Below are positions 26,350 to 37,192 of a stretch of 64,000 nucleotides of DNA, in pieces. The position numbers and the translations under genes are program-made. The notes beneath the pieces were generated by a model. It searched no databases and was not told where the DNA came from. It saw only the letters and a program-made list of their open reading frames with translations. This DNA comes from Mycobacterium asiaticum DSM 44297 (GTDB taxonomy: Bacteria; Actinomycetota; Actinomycetes; Mycobacteriales; Mycobacteriaceae), in NCBI RefSeq assembly GCF_000613245.1, contig NZ_HG964937.1:954122-1018121 (forward strand), read 5' to 3'. Within the stretch, counting starts at the first letter, position 1. The number at the start of each line of letters is the position of its first letter.

Positions 26350-27164
26350 TGGGTGTGCTCTCCGGACTTGGCGACTGGCCGGTACCCAACGTCGCCGCGG
26401 CCGTCGTCGGGCCGGACGGAGTGCGGGCCAGCCACGGCGACACCGGGCACCCGTTCGCGTTGGCGTCGGTCACCAAGCCGATCGTCGCCCGGGCCGCCCA
26501 AATCGCTATCGAGGAAGGCGTCGTCGACCTCGACACCGAGGCCGGGCCCGCCGGGTCCACGATCCGCCACCTGCTGGCCCACGCGTCGGGACTGGCCATG
26601 TCATCCAACGACACGCTGGCCCGGCCCGGCACCCGCCGGATGTATTCGAACTACGGCTTCACCGTGCTCGCCGAAACGATCGAGCGCGAGTCGGGAATCG
26701 AGTTCGGTCGCTATCTGGCCGAGGCGGTGTGTGAGCCGCTGGGCATGACCGATACGTCGCTCGAGGGCGGGACCGCCGCCGCCGGATTCGGGGTGACCTC
26801 GACGGTTGCTGACCTCGCTGCGTTCGCCGGGGATCTGCTGCGGCCGACGACGGTGTCGACGCAGATGCACGACAACGCGACGACCGTGCAGTTCCCCGGG
26901 CTCAACGGCGTGCTACCCGGCTACGGAGTGCAGCGGCCCAACGACTGGGGGCTGGGCTTCGAGCTGCGGGATGGGAAGTCCCCGCACTGGACCGGGGCTA
27001 GCAATTCCGCCCGGACCTACGGGCATTTCGGCCAGTCAGGCGGCTTCCTCTGGGTGGATCCGCAAGCCGATCTGGCCTTGGTGGTGCTCACCGACCGTGA
27101 TTTCGGTGAGTGGGCGTTGGACCTCTGGCCTGCGGTATCGGACCGAGTCATCGGCGCGCAGTGA
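26349..27164 (+). CDS. beta-lactamase-family serine hydrolase, Rv2257c-like
   Basis: 271 residues from ATG 26349, overlapping the preceding stop (ATGA), so translationally coupled. Class C/esterase layout: SxxK as FALASVTKP, Tyr-x-Asn as MYSNYGFT and a GxxG-type HFGQSGGFLW near the C-terminus. No signal peptide, so cytoplasmic. Such proteins hydrolyse esters or small amides; true beta-lactamase function is unlikely without export. It corresponds to M. tuberculosis Rv2257c (272 residues as I recall). The longer frame upstream to 26190 is shadow of the methyltransferase. Coupling with the methyltransferase suggests a shared small-molecule or lipid substrate. Confidence 0.88.
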   Translation: MGVLSGLGDWPVPNVAAAVVGPDGVRASHGDTGHPFALASVTKPIVARAAQIAIEEGVVDLDTEAGPAGSTIRHLLAHASGLAMSSNDTLARPGTRRMYSNYGFTVLAETIERESGIEFGRYLAEAVCEPLGMTDTSLEGGTAAAGFGVTSTVADLAAFAGDLLRPTTVSTQMHDNATTVQFPGLNGVLPGYGVQRPNDWGLGFELRDGKSPHWTGASNSARTYGHFGQSGGFLWVDPQADLALVVLTDRDFGEWALDLWPAVSDRVIGAQ

Positions 27165-27308
27165 CCGGGAAAAACACACACTAGCGCAACACCGGTATCA
27201 CAAGGCACAATAGACACGCAGGACACATAAATATCAGCAAGTATCTCGCTCGTCGGGTTCACCAGGTCGTTGGGGAAGACGTCCCTCGTGGAACCGAAGG
27301 AGCAAAAG

Positions 27309-27821
27309 ATGCGTGCGTCGAATCAGTTTGCCGACGTGACCGGCGGTGTGGTGTACGTCCACGCCTCCCCAGCGGCGGTATGCCCGCATGTCGAGTGGGC
27401 GTTGTCGTCGACCCTGCAAGCCAAGGCGAACTTGGTGTGGACCCCGCAGCCGGCCATGCCCGGGCAGTTGCGCGCGGTCACCAACTGGGTGGGTCCCGTC
27501 GGGACGGGTGCCCGGTTGGCGAACGCGTTGCGCTCATGGTCGGTCTTGCGGTTTGAAGTCACCGAGGATCCCAGCCCCGGCGTGGACGGCCAGCGGTTCA
27601 GTCACACTCCGCAGCTGGGGCTGTGGAGCGGTGCGATGAGCGCCAACGGCGACATCATGGTGGGGGAGATGCGGTTGCGCCGGCTGATGGCTCAGGGCGC
27701 CGATACCCTTGCCGCCGAATTGGATTCGGTGCTAGGCACGGCGTGGGACGAGGCGCTCGAGGTGTATCGCGACGGCGGCGACGCCGGCGAGGTGACCTGG
27801 CTGAGCCGCGGCGTCGGCTAG
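27309..27821 (+). CDS. DUF3145 protein (Rv2256c-like)
   Basis: 170 residues from ATG 27309, with GGAG (27297-27300) at the right distance; a longer frame from 27270 lacks one. Conserved across mycobacteria as DUF3145: MRASNQFADVTGGVVYVHAS at the N-terminus, HVEWALSSTLQ, NWVGPVGTGARLANAL and RFEVTEDPSPG. No catalytic motif or membrane segment; probably a small cytoplasmic alpha/beta protein, function unknown. M. tuberculosis Rv2256c (177) is the counterpart. The gap from the hydrolase gene (144 bases) is AT-rich around 27170-27240 and could carry its own promoter. A strong terminator follows its stop. Confidence 0.88.
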   Translation: MRASNQFADVTGGVVYVHASPAAVCPHVEWALSSTLQAKANLVWTPQPAMPGQLRAVTNWVGPVGTGARLANALRSWSVLRFEVTEDPSPGVDGQRFSHTPQLGLWSGAMSANGDIMVGEMRLRRLMAQGADTLAAELDSVLGTAWDEALEVYRDGGDAGEVTWLSRGVG

Positions 27822-27828
27822 GTCCCGC

Positions 27829-27884
27829 GAGCAGACGCGAAAGCCCCCGCACGCCCGGCGTGTCGGGGGCTTTCGCGTCTCCTC
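27829..27884. terminator. bidirectional terminator, GAGCAG-family copy B
   Basis: Perfect 16-bp stem (27834-27849 with 27864-27879); the 14-base middle folds further (CACGC/GCGTG). Outer end GAGCAGACG. Lies between the convergent DUF3145 and PE_PGRS genes, so it should stop both. Confidence 0.85.
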
Positions 27885-27887
27885 GGC

Positions 27888-29861
27888 CTAATCGGTGAGG
27901 AACGGGTTGAGTATCGGCGGGATGATTTCGTTGCCGGTCACCCCGGTGAACCGGACAAACATCTGTGCCGGAATGTTGAGGGCTTGGTAGACGCCGGCGC
28001 CGATCCAGGAGACCGGTACCTGCAAGAATTCCGGCACTGAATGGATGATGCCGGCTATCGGCTCGTATGCCAGGTAGGGGATCGACGAGACGAGCGTGCG
28101 CGCCGTCAGGTTGATGTTGGTTGCGATGTCGGGATAGCCCTGCGCGGCGAAATCGGCGGTGACCACACTGAACAGGTTGGGGTCGGGATTCACATAAGTG
28201 CCGGCGAAGACAGGGCTGGTCAGTGGCGCGCCCTGCATATACCCCGGCTGCGGGAGGTAGAACTGATCGAGAATCGTCGGCGTCGAACTGACGATCTGCC
28301 ATGAGTTATTGATGTACCCGTCGTACATATCGTTGAAGGCCTGGTCGAAGATCACGAATGAGGCTGTCTCAATGGGTGATTGGAAGCCGTGCGTGATGCC
28401 GCCCGGTTGCGGGGGTCCTAGTTCGCCATGGTCGGTGACGACCATCACGGAGAATTGCTCGCCGGGGTTTTCGAACTCCCACTGTGCCACCGCACCCAAC
28501 AGGCCGCCACCGCCGACTGTGTGGTAACCGAGATTGGCATCCATGTTCCGCAGCGCGGCCGCGTACTGCGGCGAATCACCGCCGAAGGCATGCGCGTTGA
28601 CGTCGGGGCCGGTGAAGTACGCGAAGATCAAATTGCTCTTGAGAGGATCGGCCAGGCCAATCGCGTCTATCGCCTTTTCAGCTACCAGATTTGACGTGAG
28701 TTCCCAGCTTGCATCGCCCGGGACCTGCGGAACGAATTCGTAGTGATCGGCCGGGTTCGAGCCGGCTGCAGCGATGTCGGTGATGACCTTCCAGTCCGCG
28801 ATGACCGTCGTGTTGACGGCGTCGCCGTAGGCGTTCTCGAGGTGGTTGTAGACGGTCGGCCAGTCGTCATATGTCCAGGGGGTGAAGATGTTATTGGTCA
28901 CCCCAGTCGTCTCGCCCCACACACCGGTCTGAATGGTCGTCCACGACGGGTTGGAGATGGTGGTGTGCCCGACGATCGTCGACGCGGACGTAACGCTCTG
29001 CTCCATCAGAGCGCGGAAGTGCAAGTTGGCGGGATCGGCAAGGACCCTGCTGAGATTCGTTCCGTCCGTTCCGATCAGCAGGAAGTTTGCGTCCGGGGTC
29101 GCCAAGGCCCACGCTGCGGCCTCCTGCGGGGTCGCAAACATGACCGGGAGGAAGGTGCCGGCGTCACCGGTCCCGCCCGGGCTGCCGAAGAAGGACAACG
29201 CGCGTCCGCCGATTCCACCGGCGCCCGCCGCAACGGTTCCGACGGGGTACACGTTGCCGCCGAATCCCCCGGTGCCACCGGCTCCCCCGTTACCCAGCAA
29301 CCATCCACCGGTGCCGCCGGCGCCGCCCACGCCGCCGCGCAGACCGCCGGCGCCGCCCGTGCCGCCGTTGCCGATCAAACCGGCATTGCCACCGCGGCCA
29401 CCTGCTTGCCCAGCGCCACCCGATCCGCCCGTGCCGCCGTTGCCCCACAGGATCCCGCCGTCCCCACCGGCCTGCCCCGTGCCGGCCACGCCGTTGGTCC
29501 CGTCACCGATCAATGGCCGCCCCAACAGGAAGTTCGTCGGCGCATTGATCACGTCGAGAACGGGCTGCAGCGGGCCGGCGCTGGCCGCCTCGGCGGCGGC
29601 ATAGGCCCCGCTGGCGGCGCTCAATGCCCGCACGAATTGCTGATACGACGCCTCTACCCGCGCACTGAACGTCTGGTAGTCCAGCGCGTGGCCGGAAAAC
29701 AGCGATGCGATCGCCTCTGATACTTCGTCCGCCGCGGCGGCCATCACTGTGCTGGTCGGAGCCAGCGCCGCCAGGTTTGCCCCCCCGATCGAGGAGCCGA
29801 TGCCCGACGCATTTGCTGCGGCTGCCGAAATCAGATCGGGTGCGGCAATTAGTTGCAACAT
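27888..29861 (-). CDS. PE_PGRS protein with C-terminal phosphodiesterase (alkaline-phosphatase superfamily) domain
   Basis: 657 residues. PE domain 1-95 ([17 protein letters not shown] ... [17 protein letters not shown]; YxxxE secretion motif near YAAAE). A linker with the GRPLIGDG sequence typical of PE_PGRS, then a short PGRS region ([19 protein letters not shown]) to about 230. The C-terminal 400 residues are an alkaline-phosphatase/type I phosphodiesterase fold: TDGTNLSR (Thr nucleophile), [22 protein letters not shown] (metal Asp/His), [10 protein letters not shown] (metal Asp-His) and THGFQS (metal His). All metal ligands look intact. It would be exported by ESX-5 and act on a phosphodiester or phosphate ester outside the cell or in the wall. 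PE_PGRS proteins with enzymatic C-termini are known, but this pairing is uncommon. Confidence 0.85.
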   Translation of the reverse strand: MLQLIAAPDLISAAAANASGIGSSIGGANLAALAPTSTVMAAAADEVSEAIASLFSGHALDYQTFSARVEASYQQFVRALSAASGAYAAAEAASAGPLQPVLDVINAPTNFLLGRPLIGDGTNGVAGTGQAGGDGGILWGNGGTGGSGGAGQAGGRGGNAGLIGNGGTGGAGGLRGGVGGAGGTGGWLLGNGGAGGTGGFGGNVYPVGTVAAGAGGIGGRALSFFGSPGGTGDAGTFLPVMFATPQEAAAWALATPDANFLLIGTDGTNLSRVLADPANLHFRALMEQSVTSASTIVGHTTISNPSWTTIQTGVWGETTGVTNNIFTPWTYDDWPTVYNHLENAYGDAVNTTVIADWKVITDIAAAGSNPADHYEFVPQVPGDASWELTSNLVAEKAIDAIGLADPLKSNLIFAYFTGPDVNAHAFGGDSPQYAAALRNMDANLGYHTVGGGGLLGAVAQWEFENPGEQFSVMVVTDHGELGPPQPGGITHGFQSPIETASFVIFDQAFNDMYDGYINNSWQIVSSTPTILDQFYLPQPGYMQGAPLTSPVFAGTYVNPDPNLFSVVTADFAAQGYPDIATNINLTARTLVSSIPYLAYEPIAGIIHSVPEFLQVPVSWIGAGVYQALNIPAQMFVRFTGVTGNEIIPPILNPFLTD

Positions 29862-30013
29862 CGCGGGCCTCTCACCTGGAAGAGATTCTGACCATCGGAA
29901 GATGTGACCGGCTCATAATTGCACGGTTTCGCGGATTTGCAGCAAATCCTCGATGAGGTTTTGCCAATCGCATATCTTCCGCCCGCGTTTGTGAAGGAGC
30001 GGGCGGTGCGTGA

Positions 30014-30532
30014 CTACGTAACCGGACCAGACACGGGTTTCGCCGACACCGGCATGTCGACATTGCCCTTGCAGGCGCCGCTGGCGATATCGGTGTGGAA
30101 GACACCGGTGAGAATGCCATACTGCCCCGGCGTGTAGACGGTAATCGACTTCGCCGGATCGTATTCGACGGTTCCGTCGGGCAGCAGACAGTCCCAATTC
30201 CAGGTCATCTCGCGGACCCACTGCGCACCGTTCCAGGTGAATTCGATGGTCTTGGGCATTGAATCGTTCTTGGGCGGCGGCGGGTTGGTGACGGTCGCGG
30301 TGCATACGCCCGCGGTGCAACTAGAAGTGATGGAAACACTGGTGCGATGGGCAAACTCGTTCTGCCCGGCCGCGATGCTGGTGCCGGACTTCGCATTGGC
30401 GCCGAGCACCATGACGTATTCGCCGTTCCAGGATGCGACTTCGCTTGCATGGGCGAAGGGGGTGAGGCACAGCGCGGCGGTCAGCGGCGCAGCTGCGGCG
30501 GAAATCGAGGCGGTTCGGCGCAGCCGTGACAT
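30014..30532 (-). CDS. secreted protein, Rv2253-like
   Basis: 172 residues. A signal peptide spans 1-29 (AAAAPLTAALCLTPFAHA). The mature protein has four Cys (SSCTAGVC, NWDCLL, GACKGN) and a beta-rich sequence: SWNGEYVMVLGANAKSG, FTWNGAQWVREMTWNWDC, YTPGQYGILTGVFHTDI. Similar in length and order to M. tuberculosis Rv2253 (167), a secreted protein of unknown function found in culture filtrate. It sits between two PE_PGRS genes, all transcribed leftwards. No catalytic motif is seen. A rich Trp/Tyr content suggests carbohydrate or lipid contact, but that is speculation. Confidence 0.85.
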   Translation of the reverse strand: MSRLRRTASISAAAAPLTAALCLTPFAHASEVASWNGEYVMVLGANAKSGTSIAAGQNEFAHRTSVSITSSCTAGVCTATVTNPPPPKNDSMPKTIEFTWNGAQWVREMTWNWDCLLPDGTVEYDPAKSITVYTPGQYGILTGVFHTDIASGACKGNVDMPVSAKPVSGPVT

Positions 30533-30621
30533 CTTTCCTCCCCAATCAGCAGGTCTGGGAAAGAAGTCGTCATACCAAGGTGCGTTGTTACACGCCGCCG
30601 GAGACGAGCGGTCAGGTTGCG

Positions 30622-32319
<1,698 letters not shown>

Positions 32320-32471
32320 GCTTGGCCCTCCGTCCGGGTAATCCCCCCCGTGACTACGCGCAGATACTAACTGTCACCCAATTTGAATCTCAGTGGCTTC
32401 CCGACGAATTCTTCAAGTGCGTGAAAATACAGTGCAGTTTGCACATTAGGCGTCGCCCGGATTGTGCACTT

Positions 32472-33413
32472 TCAACCGCGGGGACGCAGGACGTGCAGTG
32501 CCGCCGGTACCGCCGAGATCTCGGCCGGCAGCGGACACGCGAAGTCGCCGTCGGCATAGACGTTGATCCCCGGACACTCGACATCGACTGTCTTGGCTCG
32601 CGCGGTGGTCACCTCGTCGAGTCCGATGTGGGTGCCCTTGATGGCGGTGGGAAAGAAGCGAATCAGCTTGGTCCGTGACTCGGACTTGACCATGGTCAGA
32701 TCGAGCAGGCCGTCGGTCCGATCGGCGTTGGGGCAGATCAGCATTCCACCGCCGTAGCTCCGCATGTTGCCGAAGGCGGTCATGGTGAGATCGGCCTCGA
32801 TCTCGTGTGTTCCGTCCAGCACCATCCGGAACGGCAACAGGCGCAGCTGCGACAGTTCGGCGAACATGGCGAGGTAGTAGCGCAGGCGTCCGTGCGGCCA
32901 GGTCATCCGGTTGGCCCGGTCGGTCACCAGCGAGTCGAATCCGGTGGCTGCGACCGTGCCGAACCACTTATCGACGCCGTTTCGGTCGCGAATGCGGCCC
33001 AGGTCAATGGTTTCCGACCATCCGTCTACCACGACATCCGCGGCGGCCTCGGGATCCTTTGTGGGAATACCAAATTCGCGGGCATGGTCGTTGCCCGTGC
33101 CCGCCGGGATGATGCCCAACGGGACATCGGTGCCGGCCAACACCTGCAACGCGTTGGAGATGACGCCGTCGCCGCCGGTGACCACGACCGCGTCGGTGCC
33201 CTTCTCGACCGCGGCGGCCAGCAGGTACCGGGCGTCGTCCGCGTCTTCACCGACGATCTCGACGACCTCGATACCCCGATGCTTGAGCCGGGCGATCGCT
33301 CGATGCGATGCGCTGACAGCGGCGCCGTGGCCCGACAGCGGATTGGTCAGCGCGGTCACCCTGGCGATCTCGCGCCGGCTCAGCCGGCCGGTAACCGAGT
33401 CTTCTGCGGTCAC
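32472..33413 (-). CDS. dagK: diacylglycerol/lipid kinase (DagK family), Rv2252-like
   Basis: 313 residues. The kinase signature GGDG is in VVTGGDGVISNALQVL, and the second nucleotide motif is GIIPAGTGNDHAREFGIP. The first 25 residues end in VTALTNPLSGHG, the usual strand start. Phosphorylates diacylglycerol or a related lipid with ATP; M. tuberculosis Rv2252 has diacylglycerol kinase activity and affects phosphatidylinositol mannoside levels (from memory). Its GTG start at 33413 overlaps the flavoprotein stop by four bases (GTGA), so they are translated together. The product is soluble and membrane-associated. Confidence 0.9.
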   Translation of the reverse strand: MTAEDSVTGRLSRREIARVTALTNPLSGHGAAVSASHRAIARLKHRGIEVVEIVGEDADDARYLLAAAVEKGTDAVVVTGGDGVISNALQVLAGTDVPLGIIPAGTGNDHAREFGIPTKDPEAAADVVVDGWSETIDLGRIRDRNGVDKWFGTVAATGFDSLVTDRANRMTWPHGRLRYYLAMFAELSQLRLLPFRMVLDGTHEIEADLTMTAFGNMRSYGGGMLICPNADRTDGLLDLTMVKSESRTKLIRFFPTAIKGTHIGLDEVTTARAKTVDVECPGINVYADGDFACPLPAEISAVPAALHVLRPRG

Positions 33414-35020
33414 GGAATTAGCTTGCCGGGGTTGAGGATTCCGGCCGGGTCGAGAGTTGTCTTGACCGCGCGCAACACCTGCACGCCCAGATCACCGACC
33501 TCCTCGCGCATCCACGCGCGGTGGTCGGCGCCCACCGCATGGTGATGAGTGATGGTGCCGCCGGTGGCCATGATGGCATCGCAGGCGGCCCGTTTGGCGG
33601 CCCACCACTGCTCGAGCGGGTTGCCGCGCTGGCCGGCCACCACGGTGAAGTACAACGACGCGCCGGTGGGGTAGACGTGGGAGACGTGGCACATCACCAG
33701 TGCCGGAGTGCCGGATTCGGCCAGCGAGGACGTCAGCGCTTCGGTCACCGCGGCCTTCAGCGCGGGGATGTTGGACCAGTCGGTGGCGGTCTCCAACGTC
33801 TCGCAGAGCGCGCCGGCGGCCAGCAAGGAGTCACGCAGGTACGGTGCGCTGAACCTCCCGTGCTCCCAGGTCTTGGCCGGCTCTTCGCCCAGCGATGTGC
33901 CGCCGTGGGCCTGCAGCAGTGCGCGGGTCTCGGCGTGCCGGCTCTCGGTGTGCTCTTTACTGCCCTCGAACACCGTCAGACCCAAACACCCACCCCCGCT
34001 TTGATTTTCGCCGATCGTTTCATGGGTCGCGAGGTTGACACCGGTTTCGGCCTCGTCGGAGAGCCGGACGACGGTCGGCCCGGTGCCGGTTTGGGTGACG
34101 GCGCGCAGCGCCGCGACGCCGGTGGCGAAGTCCGGGAACGACCAGGCCTCGTAGCGGGCGGTTTCCGGCACCCGGTGTACCCGAAGTCGGACTTTGGTGA
34201 TGACGCCGAGCGTGCCTTCGGAACCGATCGCCAGCTGGCGCAGGTCGGGTCCGGCGGCTGAGGCCGCCACTCTGCCCAGGTCCCATACGCCGACCGGGGT
34301 GACCAAGCGCAGACCGAGGATCATGTCGTTGAAGCGGCCGTAGCCAGCTGAATCCTGACCCGAGGACCGGGTCGCGGCGAAGCCGCCGATGGTGGCGTAC
34401 TCAAAGCTCTGCGGGAAATGCCCGAGCGAGAAGCCGCGCTCGCCGAGCAGCCGTTCAGCCTCCGGGCCGGTGACGCCGCCGCCCAGTTCGGCAATGCCGG
34501 ACACCTCGTCGAGGGAATGCAATTGGTTGAAACGCCGCAAATCCAGCGAGATCACGGCACCGAACTGACCGCGGGTCGGATCGAGCCCGCCGGTGACGTT
34601 GGTCCCACCGCCGAACGGGACGACGGCGATGCCGCGGTCGGAGCAGTAACCGAGGATGGCGGCGACGGCCTCGTCGTCGCCCGGTAGCAGTACCGCGTCG
34701 GGAGCATCCTGGACGCCCCGGTCCTTACGGCGCAGCAGGTCCGGAGTGGACTTGCCGCCGGCGTGCAACAAGCGGTCGCGATCCGCGGTGCGGAAGAACT
34801 CAGGGCCGACGATCTTGGCGAGCCCGTCCTGGTCTTCCTGCGACAGGGCGGTCGGGCGCAGCGTCACCTGGTCGGCTTCCAGCTCGGTTGGCGCCGAATC
34901 ATCAAGTCCCACAACCTGCTTGAGCAGGGACCGGATCCCCTCGGACAGCGGCTTGGCGGCGGCGGGATCTCCCCACGCGTTCCATTTCATCGGCGGAAGG
35001 AGTTGCTCGAGGTGCGTCAT
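33410..35020 (-). CDS. alkyl-DHAP-synthase-like FAD flavoprotein, Rv2251-like
   Basis: 536 residues. FAD-binding PCMH domain about 95-280: VVPFGGGTNVTGGLDP, GHFPQSFEYATIGGFAATRS, QDSAGYGRFNDMILGLRLV, IGSEGTLGVITKVRLR. The C-terminal FAD-oxidase half ends MCHVSHVYPTGASLYFTVV, ITHHHAVGADHRAWM and LDPAGILNPGKLIP. The HHHAVG loop and the Tyr of SLYFTVV are the alkyl-dihydroxyacetone-phosphate-synthase signature, the step that makes ether lipids, though many bacterial relatives have other roles. In M. tuberculosis Rv2251 is a 'flavoprotein'. Translation is coupled to the lipid kinase. It is divergent from the TetR regulator with only 17 bases between starts. Confidence 0.88.
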   Translation of the reverse strand: MTHLEQLLPPMKWNAWGDPAAAKPLSEGIRSLLKQVVGLDDSAPTELEADQVTLRPTALSQEDQDGLAKIVGPEFFRTADRDRLLHAGGKSTPDLLRRKDRGVQDAPDAVLLPGDDEAVAAILGYCSDRGIAVVPFGGGTNVTGGLDPTRGQFGAVISLDLRRFNQLHSLDEVSGIAELGGGVTGPEAERLLGERGFSLGHFPQSFEYATIGGFAATRSSGQDSAGYGRFNDMILGLRLVTPVGVWDLGRVAASAAGPDLRQLAIGSEGTLGVITKVRLRVHRVPETARYEAWSFPDFATGVAALRAVTQTGTGPTVVRLSDEAETGVNLATHETIGENQSGGGCLGLTVFEGSKEHTESRHAETRALLQAHGGTSLGEEPAKTWEHGRFSAPYLRDSLLAAGALCETLETATDWSNIPALKAAVTEALTSSLAESGTPALVMCHVSHVYPTGASLYFTVVAGQRGNPLEQWWAAKRAACDAIMATGGTITHHHAVGADHRAWMREEVGDLGVQVLRAVKTTLDPAGILNPGKLIP

Positions 35021-35037
35021 GCGTTACAGTATTACAC
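35021..35037. promoter_or_regulatory. 17-base divergent start region with likely TetR operator
   Basis: The two genes are separated by 17 bases, so both promoters must overlap coding or be leaderless. GTTAC (35014-35018 on +) and GTAAC-like bases after the TetR start, plus a centred ACAC-ATG-GTGT palindrome (35034-35044), make it a probable binding site of the adjacent TetR protein. Confidence 0.45.
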
Positions 35038-35610
35038 ATGGTGTCAATGAGTAACGATCCTAATCTGGACACCGGGGATCGAATCCTTGCCGCGGCGGCC
35101 AGCTGTGTGGTGAATTTCGGCGCCGACCGGGTGACCCTCGCCGAGATCGCCCGTCGCGCCGGCGTGAGCCGTCCGACGGTCTACCGCCGCTGGCCGGACA
35201 CGCAGTCGATCATGTCGACCTTGCTGACCAACCACATCACCGCGGTGATGCGTGAGGTGCCGTTCGACGGTGACGACCGTGAGGCGCTGGTGAACCAGAT
35301 GGTCGCGGTCGCGAACCGGTTGCGCCGGGACGAACTGATCATGTCGGTGATGCACTCGGAGCTGGCCCGCGTCTACATCACCGAGCGGCTCGGCGCCAGC
35401 CAGTTGTTCCTGATCGAAGGCATGGCGGCGCGGCTGGAAGTTGCGCAGCGGTCGGGCAGTGTGCGGCCCGGCGACCCGCGTCAGCTCGCAACCATGGTGT
35501 TGCTGATCGCCCAGTCGACCATCCAATCCGCCGACATCGTCAAACCGATCCTCGACGACGAAGCGCTCGCCGCCGAACTCACCCACTCACTGAACGGATA
35601 CCTGTCCTGA
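35038..35610 (+). CDS. TetR-family transcriptional regulator, Rv2250c-like
   Basis: 190 residues. HTH DNA-binding region at about residues 25-65: VTLAEIARRAGVSRPTVYRRW. The C-terminal ligand domain is helical, with no known ligand. M. tuberculosis Rv2250c (189) is the counterpart. The start ATG 35038 leaves 17 bases to the flavoprotein; the next ATG at 35047 is a weaker alternative. The stop overlaps the glpD start (TGATG), so it is translated with it. It probably represses itself, glpD and the divergent flavoprotein-lipid kinase unit in answer to a glycerolipid ligand (inference from the arrangement). Confidence 0.9.
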   Translation: MVSMSNDPNLDTGDRILAAAASCVVNFGADRVTLAEIARRAGVSRPTVYRRWPDTQSIMSTLLTNHITAVMREVPFDGDDREALVNQMVAVANRLRRDELIMSVMHSELARVYITERLGASQLFLIEGMAARLEVAQRSGSVRPGDPRQLATMVLLIAQSTIQSADIVKPILDDEALAAELTHSLNGYLS

Positions 35611-37148
35611 TGGATCACCCGACCGCGTTAAACGCTGCCCGTCGTACCTCCGAACTCCAAGCCCTGGCCGACGGTGAACCCGTGGACGTCGCCGTGATCG
35701 GCGGCGGCATCACCGGCGTCGGGATCGCGTTGGACGCGGCGTCGCGCGGCCTGCGGACGGCACTGGTGGAGAAGCACGACCTGGCGTTCGGCACCAGCCG
35801 CTGGAGTTCGAAACTGGTGCACGGCGGCCTGCGCTACCTGGCCAGCGGCAACATCGGCATCGCCCGGCGCAGCGCCGTCGAGCGCGGAATACTGATGACC
35901 CGCAACGCGCCGCACCTGGTTCATGCGATGCCGCAACTGGTTCCGCTGTTGCCGTCGATGAATCATGCGAGCCGTGCGTTGGTCCGGGTCGGCTTCCTGG
36001 CCGGTGACGCGCTGCGGGTGCTGGCGGGTACCTCGTCGTCGACGCTACCCCGGTCGCGGCGCATCTCGGCAAGCCGCGTGGTCGAGATGGCGCCCACCGT
36101 GCGCCGGGAAGGCCTGGCGGGGGGACTGCTCAACTACGACGGGCAGCTGATTGACGATGCCCGGCTGGTGACGGCAGTAGCGCGCACCGCCGCCCAGCAT
36201 GGCGCGCGGATACTCACCTATGTCGCGGCATCCGACGCGACCGCCACCTCGGTGCGGTTGACCGACCAGCGCAGTGGCGAGTCGTTCGATTTGTCGGCCG
36301 GTGCGGTGATCAATGCCGCGGGGGTTTGGGCGGGGGACATCGACCCAGCGCTGAAGTTACGGCCAAGCCGGGGAACGCATTTGGTGTTCAATGCCAGTGC
36401 GTTCGGCAATCCGACTGCGGCGCTGACCATTCCGATCCCGGGGGAGCTGAACAGGTTCGTGTTCGCAATGCCCGAGCAGCTGGGCCGGATCTATCTCGGA
36501 CTGACCGACGAGGACGCGCCGGGCGCAATTCCCGATGTGCCGGAACCTTCTTCGGCCGAAGTTTCCTTCCTGCTGGACACCGTTAACACCGCGCTGGGCA
36601 CCGAGGTCTCGGCCGCCGACGTGATCGGTTCCTACGCGGGACTGCGGCCGCTGATCGATACCGGTGCGGGCCGCACCGCCGACGTCTCCCGCGACCACGC
36701 CATCTTCGAGTCGCCGACCGGCGTTATCAGCGTCGTCGGCGGCAAACTCACCGAATACCGGTACATGGCAGAGGATGTGCTGAACCGCGCCATCAGCCTG
36801 CGACAGCTGCGCGCCGCCCCGTGCCGGACTCGCAACCTGCCACTGGTCGGCGCGCCGGCGAATCCGGGGCCAGCGGCGGGACCGGGCCGGGGGATACCCG
36901 GTTCCCTGCTGGCGCGCTACGGTGCCGAGTCAGCGACGGTGGTCGCGTCGGCTCGGTGCGAGCGACCCACCGATCCCGTCGCCGACGGTATCGACGTCAC
37001 CCGGGCCGAGTTCGAGTACGCCGTGACACACGAGGGCGCGCTGGACGTGGGCGACATCCTCGATCGCCGCACCCGCATCGGGCTGGTGCCGAGGGACCGC
37101 GAGAAGGTTGTGTCGGTAGCCGAGGAGTTCCTGGCGGGAGTGCGTTAG
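35610..37148 (+). CDS. glpD1: glycerol-3-phosphate dehydrogenase, FAD (GlpD)
   Basis: 512 residues. FAD Rossmann motif VDVAVIGGGITGVGIALDAA; the characteristic GTSRWSSKLVHGGLRYL; SYAGLRPLID; VVGGKLTEYRYMAEDVL; C-terminal DUF2437-like helical domain. It oxidises sn-glycerol-3-phosphate to DHAP and passes electrons to menaquinone; it sits at the membrane surface. M. tuberculosis glpD1 is Rv2249c (516). It couples to the TetR gene by one-base overlap. Together with the alkyl-DHAP-synthase-like flavoprotein and the lipid kinase it makes a small glycerolipid unit. The alternate frames from 36821 inside it are shadow. Confidence 0.92.
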   Translation: MDHPTALNAARRTSELQALADGEPVDVAVIGGGITGVGIALDAASRGLRTALVEKHDLAFGTSRWSSKLVHGGLRYLASGNIGIARRSAVERGILMTRNAPHLVHAMPQLVPLLPSMNHASRALVRVGFLAGDALRVLAGTSSSTLPRSRRISASRVVEMAPTVRREGLAGGLLNYDGQLIDDARLVTAVARTAAQHGARILTYVAASDATATSVRLTDQRSGESFDLSAGAVINAAGVWAGDIDPALKLRPSRGTHLVFNASAFGNPTAALTIPIPGELNRFVFAMPEQLGRIYLGLTDEDAPGAIPDVPEPSSAEVSFLLDTVNTALGTEVSAADVIGSYAGLRPLIDTGAGRTADVSRDHAIFESPTGVISVVGGKLTEYRYMAEDVLNRAISLRQLRAAPCRTRNLPLVGAPANPGPAAGPGRGIPGSLLARYGAESATVVASARCERPTDPVADGIDVTRAEFEYAVTHEGALDVGDILDRRTRIGLVPRDREKVVSVAEEFLAGVR

Positions 37149-37192
37149 CCCGGCCGCGGCTGGTTGGAGCCGCTGTAGTAGGGGTAACAGAC

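Noticed and set aside
28743..29720. Long open frames on the + strand opposite the PE_PGRS genes (also 30908-32062)
   Set aside because: They arise from the low-complexity GC-rich repeat and have no domain; the minus-strand PE and PGRS signature is decisive.
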